Of a stretch of 64,000 nt of DNA, positions 22,801 through 32,161 are shown in pieces. Both the position numbers and the translations under genes were made by a program. Each line of letters starts with the position of its first letter. The stretch's first letter is position 1. The notes under the pieces are model-generated. The model was not told the origin of the DNA, made no database searches, and saw nothing but the letters and a program-made list of their open reading frames with translations. Source of the stretch: Clostridia bacterium UC5.1-1E11 (GTDB lineage Bacteria; Bacillota; Clostridia; Oscillospirales; Acutalibacteraceae); contig BCAA01000005.1 in the NCBI GenBank assembly GCA_001305115.1, positions 87,888-151,887 on the forward strand. Reading direction: 5' to 3'.

Positions 22801-22867
22801 TATGAACCCCTCCGATCGTTCGTTCCTATTCATTATACGTTCTTTCTACGCAAGAATAATTCCGCAT

Positions 22868-22894
22868 ATAAAAAAGGAACCCTACACGGGTTCC
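22868..22894 (-). terminator. Terminator of spoIIR
   Basis: Minus-strand stem GGAACCC/GGGTTCC with a five-base loop, followed by six T. Confidence 0.9.
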
Positions 22895-22911
22895 CTTCCT
22901 GTGTACATTTT

Positions 22912-23514
22912 TTAAAAGCCGGCCAGCCATGCTTTTATTTGTTCATAGTACTCTAAGGTTTTGAATTTGATGATATACCGGTTTTGTCCCTCTACAATCT
23001 GAAGCTGTTGGGCGTCCAGGACATCTTCCAACTCCTGCGATTCCTCTGCGGCTGGAAGGCACATAGGAGGAAAGATCACACACCACCAATTATGCCCTTC
23101 TGCGTTCCCGATACAAACCCGTAGAGCCTCATACATTCCCGCTGGCAGTGTAACCTGTTCATATTCTCTTGTTGGGAAATAGGTGCGTTCCAATTGCACT
23201 GTAACCGGATAGTCATATCCACGCGCTGCAATTTCATCCGCAGCAGCTCGCTGTAACTCCGGCAGCTTTTCTCGAATGCACTGTTCCGCATCCTCTTTGT
23301 TCTGAACATCATCGAGCATCCCAGCGCTTTCCTGTAAAATGCGGTCACGCACTTGGAGCTTTAACGTCTGGTCCTCTTTCGAATCCGAGTTTGCCAGAAC
23401 ATGCAGCCGTAGAACATGCTCTGGGATATCTTCACACTGTGCAGCAAATCCTGTAAAGGAAAACAACACCGTAAAAATCATGGCAAGACAAATCGCCTTT
23501 TCAAGTCGTTTCAT
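22912..23514 (-). CDS. spoIIR: Stage II sporulation protein R
   Basis: Secreted forespore signal that triggers SpoIIGA to cleave pro-sigma-E in the mother cell. 200 residues with an N-terminal hydrophobic signal segment, the HVLANSDSKEDQTLKLQVRD hallmark and the WWCVIFPPMCLP motif. The start is ATG at 23514 after AGAGGGATG, giving MKRLEKAICL; a longer upstream frame adds only unconserved residues. It is monocistronic with its own terminator. I could not find a convincing sigma-F promoter by eye. It is the clearest evidence that the host is a spore former. Confidence 0.92.
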   Translation of the reverse strand: MKRLEKAICLAMIFTVLFSFTGFAAQCEDIPEHVLRLHVLANSDSKEDQTLKLQVRDRILQESAGMLDDVQNKEDAEQCIREKLPELQRAAADEIAARGYDYPVTVQLERTYFPTREYEQVTLPAGMYEALRVCIGNAEGHNWWCVIFPPMCLPAAEESQELEDVLDAQQLQIVEGQNRYIIKFKTLEYYEQIKAWLAGF

Positions 23515-23710
23515 GGAACATCCCTCTTTATGTTTGATGTCGGGAGTATTGTCCCATTTTTTCAAATTATACGTCGATTTGTAAAAAAAGTCGCCATCCT
23601 ACCTATAAAATGTAACAGTTAAAAAAGATAACCGATGCTATACTTCTTCATTTTTCGGTGTAAAACCCCACCTATCAACGTAAAAAATGTACAAATTCAC
23701 AAGAAATTAT

Positions 23711-23739
23711 TTGACAAATTATAAATTGTCAGATATAAT
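23711..23739 (+). promoter_or_regulatory. Consensus sigma-A promoter of the DUF4190-like gene
   Basis: TTGACA (23711-23716), a 17-base spacer, TATAAT (23734-23739): both boxes are perfect. Confidence 0.88.
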
Positions 23740-23767
23740 GCTAATATCTAAAAATGGGAGGGAGACT

Positions 23768-24409
23768 ATGTCCAGATACGTTGCAGAGTACAATGTGAAC
23801 AAATCGGATGACCTCATTAAATTCATCGCAGAGGATTTTTTGACCAAAGAAGGCTTCCAGCAGACGGTTTACAAAGGGGAAAATGTTTGGAAAAAGGGCA
23901 TCGGGGCCGTCACCGCTCCCCAATTTATTAAATTGGAATATGGACAGGGAAAAGTCCATTTAGAGGCTTGGATTAAATCCTTTGGCGAGCACGGTTTGAC
24001 CGGTTTTTATGGCGCTCTGCCCAAGAGCGAATTGAACAGCCGAGTTCAAAATTTAGTGCGGCTGCTGACACAGGAGATTCCAGATACGGCCTCTGTACAA
24101 TCTCCTCCAACAATGGATGGCATGGCACAGCCAATTCCGGCTCCTGTCCCTGTAGCCATACATAATCCCACCAGCAAGGCAACTGTATCCATTATTACAG
24201 GTATTCTCAGTATCATCGCTTCTCTGTATATTCCATTAGCTGGTGTCATCCTCGGTATCATTGGAATTTCAACCGGCAAAGTTGGTAAACAGAGCACTGC
24301 AAAAGGCCTGGCAACCGCCGGTTTTATCACAGGCATCATTGGCCTTGTTCTTGGAATTGTCATTTGGGTCCTAAATTTTGTGCTTTCTTTTATGTTGTTA
24401 ACATCTTGA
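23768..24409 (+). CDS. DUF4190-like membrane protein with a soluble N-terminal domain
   Basis: 213 residues, function unknown. Residues 1-100 form a soluble domain rich in charged residues that I do not recognise (YVAEYNVNKSDDLIKFIAEDF and following). A proline-rich linker (PIPAPVPVA) leads to two or three C-terminal membrane segments with the glycine/isoleucine pattern of DUF4190 (LAGVILGIIGISTGKVGK; AGFITGIIGLVLGIVIWV). The start ATG at 23768 follows GGGAGG. A perfect consensus promoter and a strong hairpin make it a well-expressed single-gene unit. Confidence 0.75.
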   Translation: MSRYVAEYNVNKSDDLIKFIAEDFLTKEGFQQTVYKGENVWKKGIGAVTAPQFIKLEYGQGKVHLEAWIKSFGEHGLTGFYGALPKSELNSRVQNLVRLLTQEIPDTASVQSPPTMDGMAQPIPAPVPVAIHNPTSKATVSIITGILSIIASLYIPLAGVILGIIGISTGKVGKQSTAKGLATAGFITGIIGLVLGIVIWVLNFVLSFMLLTS

Positions 24410-24432
24410 ACAAATAAAATATCCCTCATGCC

Positions 24433-24487
24433 AATGGTGCACTGCCCCAGCTTGTGCTATCCGCACAAACTGGGGCAGTGCACCATT
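24433..24487. repeat. 55-bp near-perfect palindrome, terminator-like
   Basis: Two perfect 18-base arms (AATGGTGCACTGCCCCAG and its complement) flank a second 6-bp stem, TTGTGC/GCACAA, with a five-base loop and one mismatch between the stems. TTTTCCC-type sequence follows the right arm. It can end transcription from both the DUF4190-like gene (plus) and ispE (minus). Its length and perfection also fit a mobile palindromic element; an IS-end fragment follows directly. Confidence 0.75.
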
Positions 24488-24492
24488 TTCCC

Positions 24493-24538
24493 ACATCAGG
24501 GGGCTTTGTCTATTGTCCGTTTTTACTGGACCTGTTCA
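24493..24538 (-). mobile_element. Solo terminal repeat of the IS3-type element found at 62 kb
   Basis: 46 bases from ACATCAGGGGGCTTTG to GACCTGTTCA match the left end of the element at 62061-62108 (inverted) with few differences and a 2-base gap, and match its right end at 63376-63421 more loosely. No transposase is nearby, so this is a relic or a short derivative. Confidence 0.75.
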
Positions 24539-24614
24539 CACACCGGGATGGGGGATACTTTTGTATCTACACGGTTCTGTGGACGAAGCCCTAAAAAGGT
24601 TTATGTGCTCCATT

Positions 24615-25475
24615 TTATTCCATAAATTCTACAGGCATGCCCATTGGCTGGCACACAAACGTTTCTGGATAGAACGGCCGCAGCTGTTCTCCACAGTTTA
24701 CAGCGGCATCCGCTTGATCGAACAAGCCATATACGGCTGACCCACTGCCGGTCATACAAGTCCCTTTTGCATCCCATGCAAGCATCTGTTCCTTAATCGT
24801 TTTCACCTCTGGTAGCTGTAGAACTTCTTCAAATACATTCCCTAAAGTTGCTCCAATCTTTTTCAAGTCGCCTCGCTGCAGAGCCTCTAAAACGTGTTGG
24901 GCATGTGCGGAAGGGCCTCCTCCCTGTTCATCCACTGCCCGGTATGCCAGCCGCGTGTCCACACCCGTGGGAGGCTTGCAGACCACCAACCAACACTTTG
25001 GCAGCAACGGCGCAGGTTTCAGGATCTCTCCGATTCCCTGGACGCGCGCAGAACCCCCACATAAACAGAAGGGAACATCCGCCCCTACGGTCAAACCAAG
25101 CTCGCAGAGCGTCTCCAAAGGCAACTTCGCATGATACAATCGATTCAATGCGTGGAGAGTCGCTGCTGCATCCGCACTTCCTCCTGCCAGGCCTGCCTGA
25201 GAAGGGATTTGCTTTTCAATCACGATGGATACGTCGGGCAGTGTCTGAATCGCTTGGAAAAAGGCATTCGCTGCGCGGTAAACGGTATTGCCCTCACCGC
25301 ACGGCACATCCTCCCTTGCACAAGTGATCGAAAGTCCCCCTGTACCCCGTTTGATAGTGAGCGTATCGTGGAGCGAAATGGTGTGCATCACCATATCCAG
25401 TACATGATAACCATCCGAACGCCTGCCCACAATGTCCAAAGCCAGATTGATTTTTGCATATGCCTTGATTCGCAT
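24615..25475 (-). CDS. ispE: 4-diphosphocytidyl-2-C-methylerythritol kinase
   Basis: GHMP kinase of the non-mevalonate isoprenoid pathway. 286 residues, intact. KINLALDIVGRRSDGYHVLDM at the N-terminus, the ATP loop PSQAGLAGGSADAAATL, VGADVPFCL, and MTGSGSAVYGLF near the C-terminus are all family motifs. The start ATG at 25475 gives MRIKAYAKINLAL. It sits alone between two hairpins. Confidence 0.95.
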   Translation of the reverse strand: MRIKAYAKINLALDIVGRRSDGYHVLDMVMHTISLHDTLTIKRGTGGLSITCAREDVPCGEGNTVYRAANAFFQAIQTLPDVSIVIEKQIPSQAGLAGGSADAAATLHALNRLYHAKLPLETLCELGLTVGADVPFCLCGGSARVQGIGEILKPAPLLPKCWLVVCKPPTGVDTRLAYRAVDEQGGGPSAHAQHVLEALQRGDLKKIGATLGNVFEEVLQLPEVKTIKEQMLAWDAKGTCMTGSGSAVYGLFDQADAAVNCGEQLRPFYPETFVCQPMGMPVEFME

Positions 25476-25493
25476 AGATCATCCCCCCACAGC

Positions 25494-25523
25494 AAAACCG
25501 GGATTACCACATACGGCAATCCC
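25494..25523 (-). terminator. Hairpin between the DUF362 gene and ispE
   Basis: Minus-strand stem GGGATTGCC/GGTAATCCC (one G-T pair) with a six-base loop, followed by GGTTTTG. The T tract is weak, so the terminator may be leaky. Confidence 0.55.
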
Positions 25524-25539
25524 AGAAAAATCCTTTTAT

Positions 25540-26674
25540 TTATAAACGAAACAGCCGAAAACGCTTGATGTCGATCACATGCTTTGGGCACATTTCGTGG
25601 CAGCAATAGCAGCGGATACAGTTTCGGTAATCGATGGTTGCATGCCCGTCTACCATTCGTATGGTGTGCTGTGGACAGCTCTCCGCACACTTTCCACACC
25701 CTACACAATTGTTCTGCTGGATGCGTGGCACAGGCGTGGTAATTTTTTCCGCCAAAGGACGAAGAAATTTTGGCAGCCAATCCAAAAAGTTGACACTACA
25801 CGACTCCGGTTGTTCAAAATCCGGAACGGACAAAGACGGCAATGACGTCCCCAAAAGGATAAGTTCTTCGACGCTCTCCGGACATACGTTGCGCGCCATT
25901 CCCGCCCGCAAATAAGGGACCTGGACGGGCGATTGATGGATTAACGCCGCGCAGACCAAATCCAAAGCAAACGGGTCCCGCGAAGCGGCCAACGCTCCCA
26001 CAAAGCGCGGCTTTCCGCCAGTCGGGCCATTGCCCTCCATCCCCACAATCCCATCAACCACATTGAGCGATGGTTTTAAGGCACAGCACAAATCGACCAG
26101 CATCTCTGCAAAGGCCTCCCGCTCTGGAAAACGGCAATGTAGCTCTGGTTTCATCAAACCCGGCACACATCCAAATAGATTCTTTACCGCAGCGCTCAAG
26201 CCCATCATTCCGTGGGTTTTCAGCTTTGCAATGTTGACCAGAACGTCTGCCTCTAAAATAGGCCGTATAATGTCAAACTGTTTGGAACGGCGTCCCTGCG
26301 GAACTTCCAGCGCTGCATATGAACAATCGTTATTCAAGGCAAATCCATACATCTTGGCCATTTCTGTGTATCCGCCCGCCTCATAAATCGAACGCAACAG
26401 AGGCGGAGAATAGGGGCCACCGGGGCTTTCTGCAACCACAACCTGTCCGGCGCCCCGTTCAAAGAGCTCTACCGCTACCGCAGCGACTACCACCGGATGG
26501 GTAATCATCCCCTCCTCCGGTTTGGAACGAAGCACCAAATTGGGTTTAAACCACACGGCATCCTGGAAACAGGAATTCTTGCACATGGAGCGCATCCAAC
26601 TGTTCCCGTAACACATGGCGTACCGTCTCAAAATCATATTCCGCACAGGCAGAAAGGTACACCTGCTTTTTCAT
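25540..26674 (-). CDS. DUF362 protein with C-terminal [4Fe-4S] ferredoxin domain (one frameshift)
   Basis: The DUF362 core (FKPNLVLRSKPEEGMITHP, VVVAESPGGPYS, AKLKTHGMMGLSAAVKNLFG) precedes two ferredoxin motifs, CVGCGKCAESCPQ and CIRCYCCHEMCPK. The role is unknown; the domain pair suggests an electron-transfer enzyme. The true N-terminus starts at ATG 26674 (MKKQVYLSACAEYDF), and one extra base near 26555-26560 separates it from the core frame (GCRVFKPNL or a close variant expected). About 377 residues. It follows the aminotransferase gene by 20 bases. Confidence 0.82.
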
Positions 26675-26694
26675 CGCCGACGAATCCCCCATGC

Positions 26695-27870
26695 TCAAGG
26701 TTCAAATCGCTTGATGAAATGTTCAATTCGTGAAAGCGCCTCGGTGATATGTTTGATGGAATAGGAATATGAGACACGCACGAAGCCTTCGCCACAGTCG
26801 CCAAATGCAGTCCCTGGAACCACGGCTACATGCTCGTCATAAAGCAGTTTTTCACAAAACTCCTCTGAACACAGACCGGTCTTTTTAATACAAGGAAACA
26901 CATAAAATGCGCCTTCCGGTTCAAAACAGGTCAGCCCCATCGAATTAAAACCATCTACTACCAAACGGCGGCGCATATCGTACTGTTCGCGCATGTAAAC
27001 GATGTCCTCGTCACCATTTTTAAGGGCTTCAATTGCAGCATACTGCGCTGTGGTTGGCGCACTCATAATGCCATACTGATGGAGTTTTGTCATCGCCTTG
27101 ATGATGTCCGCTGGACCAACCGCATATCCCAAACGCCATCCCGTCATGGCAAATGCTTTGGAGAATCCGTTCACCACAATGGTCCTTTCCCGCATGCCAT
27201 CTATTGCGCTGAACGTGACATGGTTGGTATCCCCGTAAGTAAGGGCGCTGTAAATCTCGTCCGACAACACCATCAAATTGTTTTCCCGAACCACCTCCGC
27301 AATTGCCTGGAGATGTTCCCTGCGCATCACCGCACCGGTTGGATTGTTCGGATAGGGTAAAATGAGCAGCTTTGTCTTGGGCGTGATCTTGGCGCGCAGA
27401 GCCTCCGGAGTCACACGGAAACAGTCCTCCGCCTTGGTCTCCAAAACAACTGGAACCCCTCCTGCCATCTCTGTCAATGGCACATAACAAACAAAAGAGG
27501 GCTCCGGAATGAGCACCTCATCCCCCGGGCAAATAAGAGAACGCAGACAGAGATCAATGGCCTCTGATCCGCCCACAGTGACAAGAATCTCATCTTTATC
27601 ATTATAATCCACATGGTAATGGCGCTTGAGCCAACGCGCAATTTCCCGGCGCAGTTCCATAAAGCCACGGTTTGGAGAATACCACGTTTTGCCGTCCTCT
27701 AAGGAATGAATTCCTTCTTCTCGAACATGCCACGGAGTTGTAAAGTCCGGCTCTCCAATGGAGAGGGAGATCACATTTTCCATCTCATTGGCGATGTCAA
27801 AGAAACGGCGGATACCGGATGGCTTGATCGCCTGCACCTTCTTGTTCAGCACGGTGCTATAGTCAATCAC
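26695..27870 (-). CDS. Class I/II PLP-dependent aminotransferase
   Basis: Aspartate/aromatic-type aminotransferase; the exact substrate is not readable. 391 residues. SIGEPDFTTP and YSPNRGFMELR bind substrate; ILPYPNNPTGAV, SDEIYSALTYG and NGFSKAFAMTGWRLGY carry the cofactor residues, with the Schiff-base lysine in FSKAF. GTG at 27870 is chosen as start because AGGAG lies seven bases upstream; an ATG 30 bases earlier has no site. Its start overlaps the end of the Lrp-type gene, which is likely its regulator. Confidence 0.9.
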   Translation of the reverse strand: MIDYSTVLNKKVQAIKPSGIRRFFDIANEMENVISLSIGEPDFTTPWHVREEGIHSLEDGKTWYSPNRGFMELRREIARWLKRHYHVDYNDKDEILVTVGGSEAIDLCLRSLICPGDEVLIPEPSFVCYVPLTEMAGGVPVVLETKAEDCFRVTPEALRAKITPKTKLLILPYPNNPTGAVMRREHLQAIAEVVRENNLMVLSDEIYSALTYGDTNHVTFSAIDGMRERTIVVNGFSKAFAMTGWRLGYAVGPADIIKAMTKLHQYGIMSAPTTAQYAAIEALKNGDEDIVYMREQYDMRRRLVVDGFNSMGLTCFEPEGAFYVFPCIKKTGLCSEEFCEKLLYDEHVAVVPGTAFGDCGEGFVRVSYSYSIKHITEALSRIEHFIKRFEP

Positions 27871-28348
27871 AGAGCACACTCCTTCTCTCATCGTTTTCAT
27901 CCTCCGTATTGAGGACTACGCCGCCATCCTTGTAACGGGTCAAAATAAAATGGGTGGCCGTCGAAAGTACCGAATCCAGCAAGGACAAGCGGCGGGCAAC
28001 AAACATTGCAATTTGTTGCATCGTATCCCCATGCACCATCACAGCCAAATCGAATCCGCCAGACATTAAATAAACGCTGTCCACCTCTTCAAACTGCATG
28101 ATTTTTTGTGCGATCTCGTCAAATCCACGGTCGCGCTTCGGAGTAACGCGCAGTTCGATCAAGGCAAACGCCTTGTTTGCATCGGCTCGTTCCCAATTAA
28201 TCAACGTCTGATAACCACGGATAATTCCCGCCTTTTCATAGGCGTCCATCTGGTTGCAGATTTCCGATTCAGGGCGGTCCAGCATGGTGGCCAGCTGGCG
28301 GGTAGTCAGACGGGCATTTTGATTCAACAATTCCAATAAACGATCCAT
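27863..28348 (-). CDS. Lrp/AsnC family transcriptional regulator
   Basis: 161 residues. N-terminal winged helix-turn-helix (LLNQNARLTTRQLATMLDRPESEICNQMD) and C-terminal RAM effector domain (FALIELRVTPKRDRGFDEIAQKI...SVYLMSGGFDLAVMV). The start is ATG at 28348 after GGAGGA; the open frame continues upstream but without conserved sequence. It overlaps the aminotransferase start by eight bases, so the two form one operon and the regulator probably senses an amino acid handled by that enzyme. Confidence 0.9.
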   Translation of the reverse strand: MDRLLELLNQNARLTTRQLATMLDRPESEICNQMDAYEKAGIIRGYQTLINWERADANKAFALIELRVTPKRDRGFDEIAQKIMQFEEVDSVYLMSGGFDLAVMVHGDTMQQIAMFVARRLSLLDSVLSTATHFILTRYKDGGVVLNTEDENDERRSVLCD

Positions 28349-28480
28349 GACATTCACTCCTCCAGTTAAAAATTGGAAGGTTCCAAAAGGACTGGAACCC
28401 TTGGCATCATCTGAAAAATCGGATAATAAGATATAGTATACATCAAATGAAGGCCAATGGAAATATCCAATCCATAAATT

Positions 28481-28515
28481 AGAAGGCTCTTCCGCTGTTT
28501 TCGGAAAAGCCTTCT
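28481..28515 (-). terminator. Hairpin after the PHP-domain gene
   Basis: Arms AGAAGGCT+TTCCG and CGGAA+AGCCTTCT around a short loop, with one unpaired base on each side. No clear T tract follows, so it could act as an mRNA 3' stabiliser instead. Confidence 0.5.
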
Positions 28516-28550
28516 CGTAAATCATGGGTGAATTGGATACGGCGCTCAGA

Positions 28551-29363
28551 TCACTCAATGGGAAGCAGCTTTGGCTCGTGGTGGGAATACAGGGAAAAAT
28601 GTGTAAAACCTGCTTTTTTAATCAATTCCATCCCTTGTTCCACGCCACCGCAGACGTCCGGCCAACGGTGTGCATCCGAACCAAGCGTTATGAGCTTTCC
28701 TCCCAATTCATGATACCGCTCTACAATCGGCAAATTCGGCATAGTATCCCCCAATTTTTGGCGTAAGCCGCTGGTATTGACCTCCAAAGCCTTTCCCTTT
28801 TTAATCAATGCTTTTAAAACTTCATCGATGCGTCCGGAAAATTGTGCATTGTCGATGGCAAGGCCATGCTCCCCAACGATGTACCGCCAAGGATAAGTTA
28901 GATGTGCCAGAGAATCAAACTTTCCCCATTCGATGGTTTCCAAAATCTCGTCAAAATAAAGATGCAATACCTTTGTAATATCCACCTGGCTGTAATCTAG
29001 CTCATAAAAATCGGGCATTCCCCGCACATTGTGTACGGAGGCAAGCACAAAATCAAAATCGCAGGCATCCAGGATTTCTTCCGCTGCCGCCAAGTTTTGC
29101 ATGGGCTGCCCAATTTCCACCCCAGCCCGCACATGCAGGCGGCCATGAAATACAGCGGAAGCCTTACGCGCTTCGAAATACGACTGCCGGACCGAACGGT
29201 CATAACCGTCCTCTTCATAAACATTACACTCGCAGTGGTCCGTGATGGTCAATGCGTAAAGCCCCAACCGGCACGCACATTCGCACAGCATCATCGTCGG
29301 GTCAGAAGCATCGCGGGAACAATCACTATGGGTGTGGCAATCCGAAAGATATCTATATTTCAT
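28551..29363 (-). CDS. PHP-domain histidinol-phosphatase-type protein
   Basis: Metal-dependent phosphoesterase of the HisJ/HisK type. 271 residues. The metal ligands appear in order: DCHTHSDCSRDA, TITDHCE, GVEIG, LASVHNVRG, LAHLTYP and TLGSDAHRW. In pathways with HisK it makes histidinol, but no his gene is near, so a different phosphate substrate is possible. ATG at 29363 (MKYRYLSDCHTH) is preferred over GTG at 29375; neither has a strong ribosome site. Confidence 0.82.
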   Translation of the reverse strand: MKYRYLSDCHTHSDCSRDASDPTMMLCECACRLGLYALTITDHCECNVYEEDGYDRSVRQSYFEARKASAVFHGRLHVRAGVEIGQPMQNLAAAEEILDACDFDFVLASVHNVRGMPDFYELDYSQVDITKVLHLYFDEILETIEWGKFDSLAHLTYPWRYIVGEHGLAIDNAQFSGRIDEVLKALIKKGKALEVNTSGLRQKLGDTMPNLPIVERYHELGGKLITLGSDAHRWPDVCGGVEQGMELIKKAGFTHFSLYSHHEPKLLPIE

Positions 29364-29375
29364 TGTCCAACTCAC

Positions 29376-29677
29376 TTTCTAAAAAAATCGGTCCATTATG
29401 TATGATCGCAAAGCAGAATCATCCGCCTTTTATTTGTATTCAGTCTAACATAGAATCGACTTTATTTATAGATGAATCCTTCCCATTTTGGCGTTGGAAA
29501 ACGCTTCCGTTTTTAAACATATTTCCCAAGAGATGCATAAGCAGACCGCGCCGCCGCTGGATTTTACGCAGTTTAACCATATATTCTGTTGGATGTTTCG
29601 ATTTGTTTTGCGCCCTCTTCTCTCTTTTTCAGGAATAACATCTGGCGCTTTTCCAAGGGAAAGGCCGCTCCCTTTTC
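29376..29677. other. Intergenic region between divergent genes
   Basis: About 300 bases upstream of both the PHP gene (minus) and the ACT gene (plus). Open frames cross it but show no conserved protein sequence or ribosome sites. Apart from the promoter that begins at 29678, I see nothing assignable. Confidence 0.5.
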
Positions 29678-29706
29678 TTGACATAAGATTCATTTCCGTT
29701 CATAAT
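29678..29706 (+). promoter_or_regulatory. Promoter of the ACT-UPF0210 operon
   Basis: TTGACA (29678-29683), a 17-base spacer, CATAAT (29701-29706). A leader of about 100 nt follows. Confidence 0.8.
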
Positions 29707-29812
29707 GAGGACAAGTATTTTGTGCATTCCGGACTGCATTTGTGCAGATTCGGAGAGCCTTTTTGGCCGTTTCGGCTGTATTCCAAAAAAGATAATTGGG
29801 AGGTTATTATTT

Positions 29813-30082
29813 ATGCGTGCAGTCATCACCGTAATTGGAAAGGACATGGTGGGCATTCTGGCCCGCGTTTCCTCCATCTGTGCAGAGCATAACGTCAATG
29901 TTGTAGAAGTAACCCAGTCCGTCCTACAGGATCTGTTTGCCATGATTATGATGGTGGACATCTCTAAATGTTCCATCCCGTTCCAAGAGTTGGTGGATGC
30001 GCTCACCGCCATCGGAGAAGGCATGGGGCTGACCATCCATGTTATGCATGAGGACATCTTCAATTCCATGCATCGCATCTGA
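29813..30082 (+). CDS. ACT-domain protein, UPF0237 family
   Basis: 89 residues forming a single ACT domain: MRAVITVIGKDMVGILARVSSICAEHNVNVVEV is diagnostic. It probably binds an amino acid. The start is ATG at 29813 after GGGAGG. It is paired with the UPF0210 gene 115 bases downstream, a pairing conserved across many Firmicutes, so the two probably act together; the process is unknown. Confidence 0.9.
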   Translation: MRAVITVIGKDMVGILARVSSICAEHNVNVVEVTQSVLQDLFAMIMMVDISKCSIPFQELVDALTAIGEGMGLTIHVMHEDIFNSMHRI

Positions 30083-30196
30083 TCAACCCTTTTAAGGTAT
30101 TTGCTGCCTTTCTACATGCATGCCTTAAATCTTCATCAAATTTTTCTATTCATTTCTACAAGCTCTCGAGTAAAAGATAAGGAGTGAGTCCCAAAT

Positions 30197-31555
30197 ATGC
30201 TCAATTCCCACGATATTCTGGAAACGATCAATATGATCGACAATGAAAATCTGGATGTACGTACCATCACCATGGGGATTTCCCTGTTGGATTGCGCTGA
30301 TAGCAATGTAGCGGCCGCGTGCGATAAAATTTATGATAAAATCTGCCGCTATGCCGGAAATCTCGTAAAGACCGGCGAGGACATCAGCAAAGAATATGGC
30401 ATTCCGATCATTCACAAACGTATTTCTGTCACCCCCATCGCCATGTTGGCTGCTGCCTGCCCTGGAAGCAGCCCTGTGCACTTTGCTAAGGCTCTCGACC
30501 GGGCGGCAAAAACAACCGGTGTGAATTTCATTGGAGGTTATTCGGCACTGGTGCATAAGGGGTTTGGCCCGGGTGATTACGCTTTGATGGCCAGTATCCC
30601 CGAAGCACTCGCGGAAACGGAATTTGTTTGCTCATCGGTCAACATTGGCACAACGAAAGCGGGCATCAATATGGATGCCGTCCAAAAAATGGGCGGTATT
30701 GTCCGCGAGGTGGCAGAACGTACAGCGGATCGCGACTGTATTGGCGCTGCAAAGCTGGTTGTTTTCTGCAACGCTCCAGAGGATAACCCCTTTATGGCAG
30801 GCGCCTTTCACGGTCCCGGTGAACCGGATTGCGTCATCAACGTCGGTGTTTCCGGACCGGGCGTTGTACGGGCCGCTCTAGCCAAGGCTGGTGACTGTGA
30901 CCTCTCCGGGGTGGCTGACATTGTAAAGAAAACTGCATTTAAAATCACCCGTATGGGCCAACTGGTCGCGCAGGAGGCCTCCCGCCGCCTGTTTGTCCCC
31001 TTCGGCATCGTTGACTTATCCTTGGCTCCAACGCCGGCGGTCGGCGATTCCGTGGCGCATATCTTAGAAGAGATGGGTTTGGAAAGCTGTGGTGCGCACG
31101 GTACGACCGCCGCGCTTGCCCTTCTAAATGATGCCGTCAAAAAAGGCGGTATAATGGCATCCTCCCACGTCGGCGGCCTTTCCGGTGCTTTCATTCCTGT
31201 GACGGAGGACGCCGGTATGATTGATGCCGCACGCTGTGGCGCGCTCTCTCTCGTCAAACTAGAGGCTATGACAGCAGTCTGCTCTGTGGGCCTCGATATG
31301 ATTGCTGTTCCCGGCGATACCCCGGCCGAGGTGATCTCCGCCATTATTGCGGACGAGGCAGCCATCGGAATGGTCAATTCCAAGACAACCGCTGTACGTC
31401 TAATCCCTGCAATTGGGAAGAAGGCAGGCGAAGAGCTCAATTTTGGCGGACTTTTGGGGGGCGGCCCTGTTATGGAGGTCAACCGGTATTCCCCAGCAAA
31501 GTTTATCCACCGCGGTGGGCGTATTCCTGCACCCATGCAAAGCTTAAAGAATTAA
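30197..31555 (+). CDS. PFL-like UPF0210 family protein
   Basis: 452 residues, intact. Conserved family with a glycyl-radical-enzyme-like (PFL) fold and no established activity. Recognised by [53 protein letters not shown] and the C-terminal [18 protein letters not shown]. The start is ATG at 30197 after AAGGAG. Downstream partner of the UPF0237 ACT protein. Confidence 0.9.
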   Translation: MLNSHDILETINMIDNENLDVRTITMGISLLDCADSNVAAACDKIYDKICRYAGNLVKTGEDISKEYGIPIIHKRISVTPIAMLAAACPGSSPVHFAKALDRAAKTTGVNFIGGYSALVHKGFGPGDYALMASIPEALAETEFVCSSVNIGTTKAGINMDAVQKMGGIVREVAERTADRDCIGAAKLVVFCNAPEDNPFMAGAFHGPGEPDCVINVGVSGPGVVRAALAKAGDCDLSGVADIVKKTAFKITRMGQLVAQEASRRLFVPFGIVDLSLAPTPAVGDSVAHILEEMGLESCGAHGTTAALALLNDAVKKGGIMASSHVGGLSGAFIPVTEDAGMIDAARCGALSLVKLEAMTAVCSVGLDMIAVPGDTPAEVISAIIADEAAIGMVNSKTTAVRLIPAIGKKAGEELNFGGLLGGGPVMEVNRYSPAKFIHRGGRIPAPMQSLKN

Positions 31556-31640
31556 ATCGATATTGGCAGATTGGATAAATTTCTTCGGAATCTTTCCCGA
31601 ATTTTCCCCTTCTAATTTAGTGGATTTAACGGAATTTGTA

Positions 31641-31669
31641 TTGAAAAGCCCAAAAGAAACGACTATAAT
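31641..31669 (+). promoter_or_regulatory. Promoter of the V-type ATPase operon
   Basis: TTGAAA (31641-31646), a 17-base spacer, TATAAT (31664-31669). The leader of about 170 nt holds two hairpins: TTTGCAAG/CTTGCAAA near 31682-31711 and TTTGGCA/TGCCAAA near 31738-31768. Confidence 0.82.
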
Positions 31670-31845
31670 AGGAACCTAATTTTGCAAGAGCTTTTAAAAT
31701 AACTTGCAAACATGAAGAATCAATGTGGTTCTGTGCGCTTTGGCAACTCTATCTGGATTTTGCCAAACGCTGCAGAACTGCTTGTGCGTATGCGGCCGAT
31801 TGATACGGCCGAACAAATCTTACCGTTCGGAAGGAGGTTGCGGCC

Positions 31846-32157
31846 ATGCAAGATATGATTAAAGAAATTGTGGATATGGACCGTAAAGCCAGAGAAATCA
31901 CGGATGCTGCCCAGCTGGAAAAGGTCAATTCTGAAAAAGAAGTGGCTGAACGCCGTGAACGCATCCGAGAGGAATACCTCGCGCGTGCGCGCAAGCGCAT
32001 CGCATTGAACGAGCCGCAGGAACGTGCAGCCGCTGAGGAGGAATGGAAAGGTAAAGCTGCGAGAAACCAGGCACTTTCACAACGCCTGGACGCCTTATAT
32101 GAAGAGAAAGGCGACGAATGGGTACGAACCATCGTAGCCAGAGTGATTGGGGAGTGA
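31846..32157 (+). CDS. V-type ATPase peripheral-stalk subunit (G/H type)
   Basis: 103 residues, almost entirely charged coiled coil (KAREITDAAQLEKVNSEKEVAERRERIREEYLARARKRIAL), as expected for the stalk partner of subunit E (called F in Enterococcus, H or G elsewhere). The start is ATG at 31846 after GGAAGGAGG. First gene of the operon; four bases separate its stop from the next start. Confidence 0.8.
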   Translation: MQDMIKEIVDMDRKAREITDAAQLEKVNSEKEVAERRERIREEYLARARKRIALNEPQERAAAEEEWKGKAARNQALSQRLDALYEEKGDEWVRTIVARVIGE

Positions 32158-32161
32158 TCGT

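Noticed and set aside
29488..29892. Plus-strand frame upstream of the ACT gene
   Set aside because: Crosses the promoter at 29678 and runs out of frame into the ACT gene; no conserved sequence.
30808..31536. Minus-strand frame of 242 residues
   Set aside because: Shadow of the UPF0210 gene; low-complexity alanine/serine composition.
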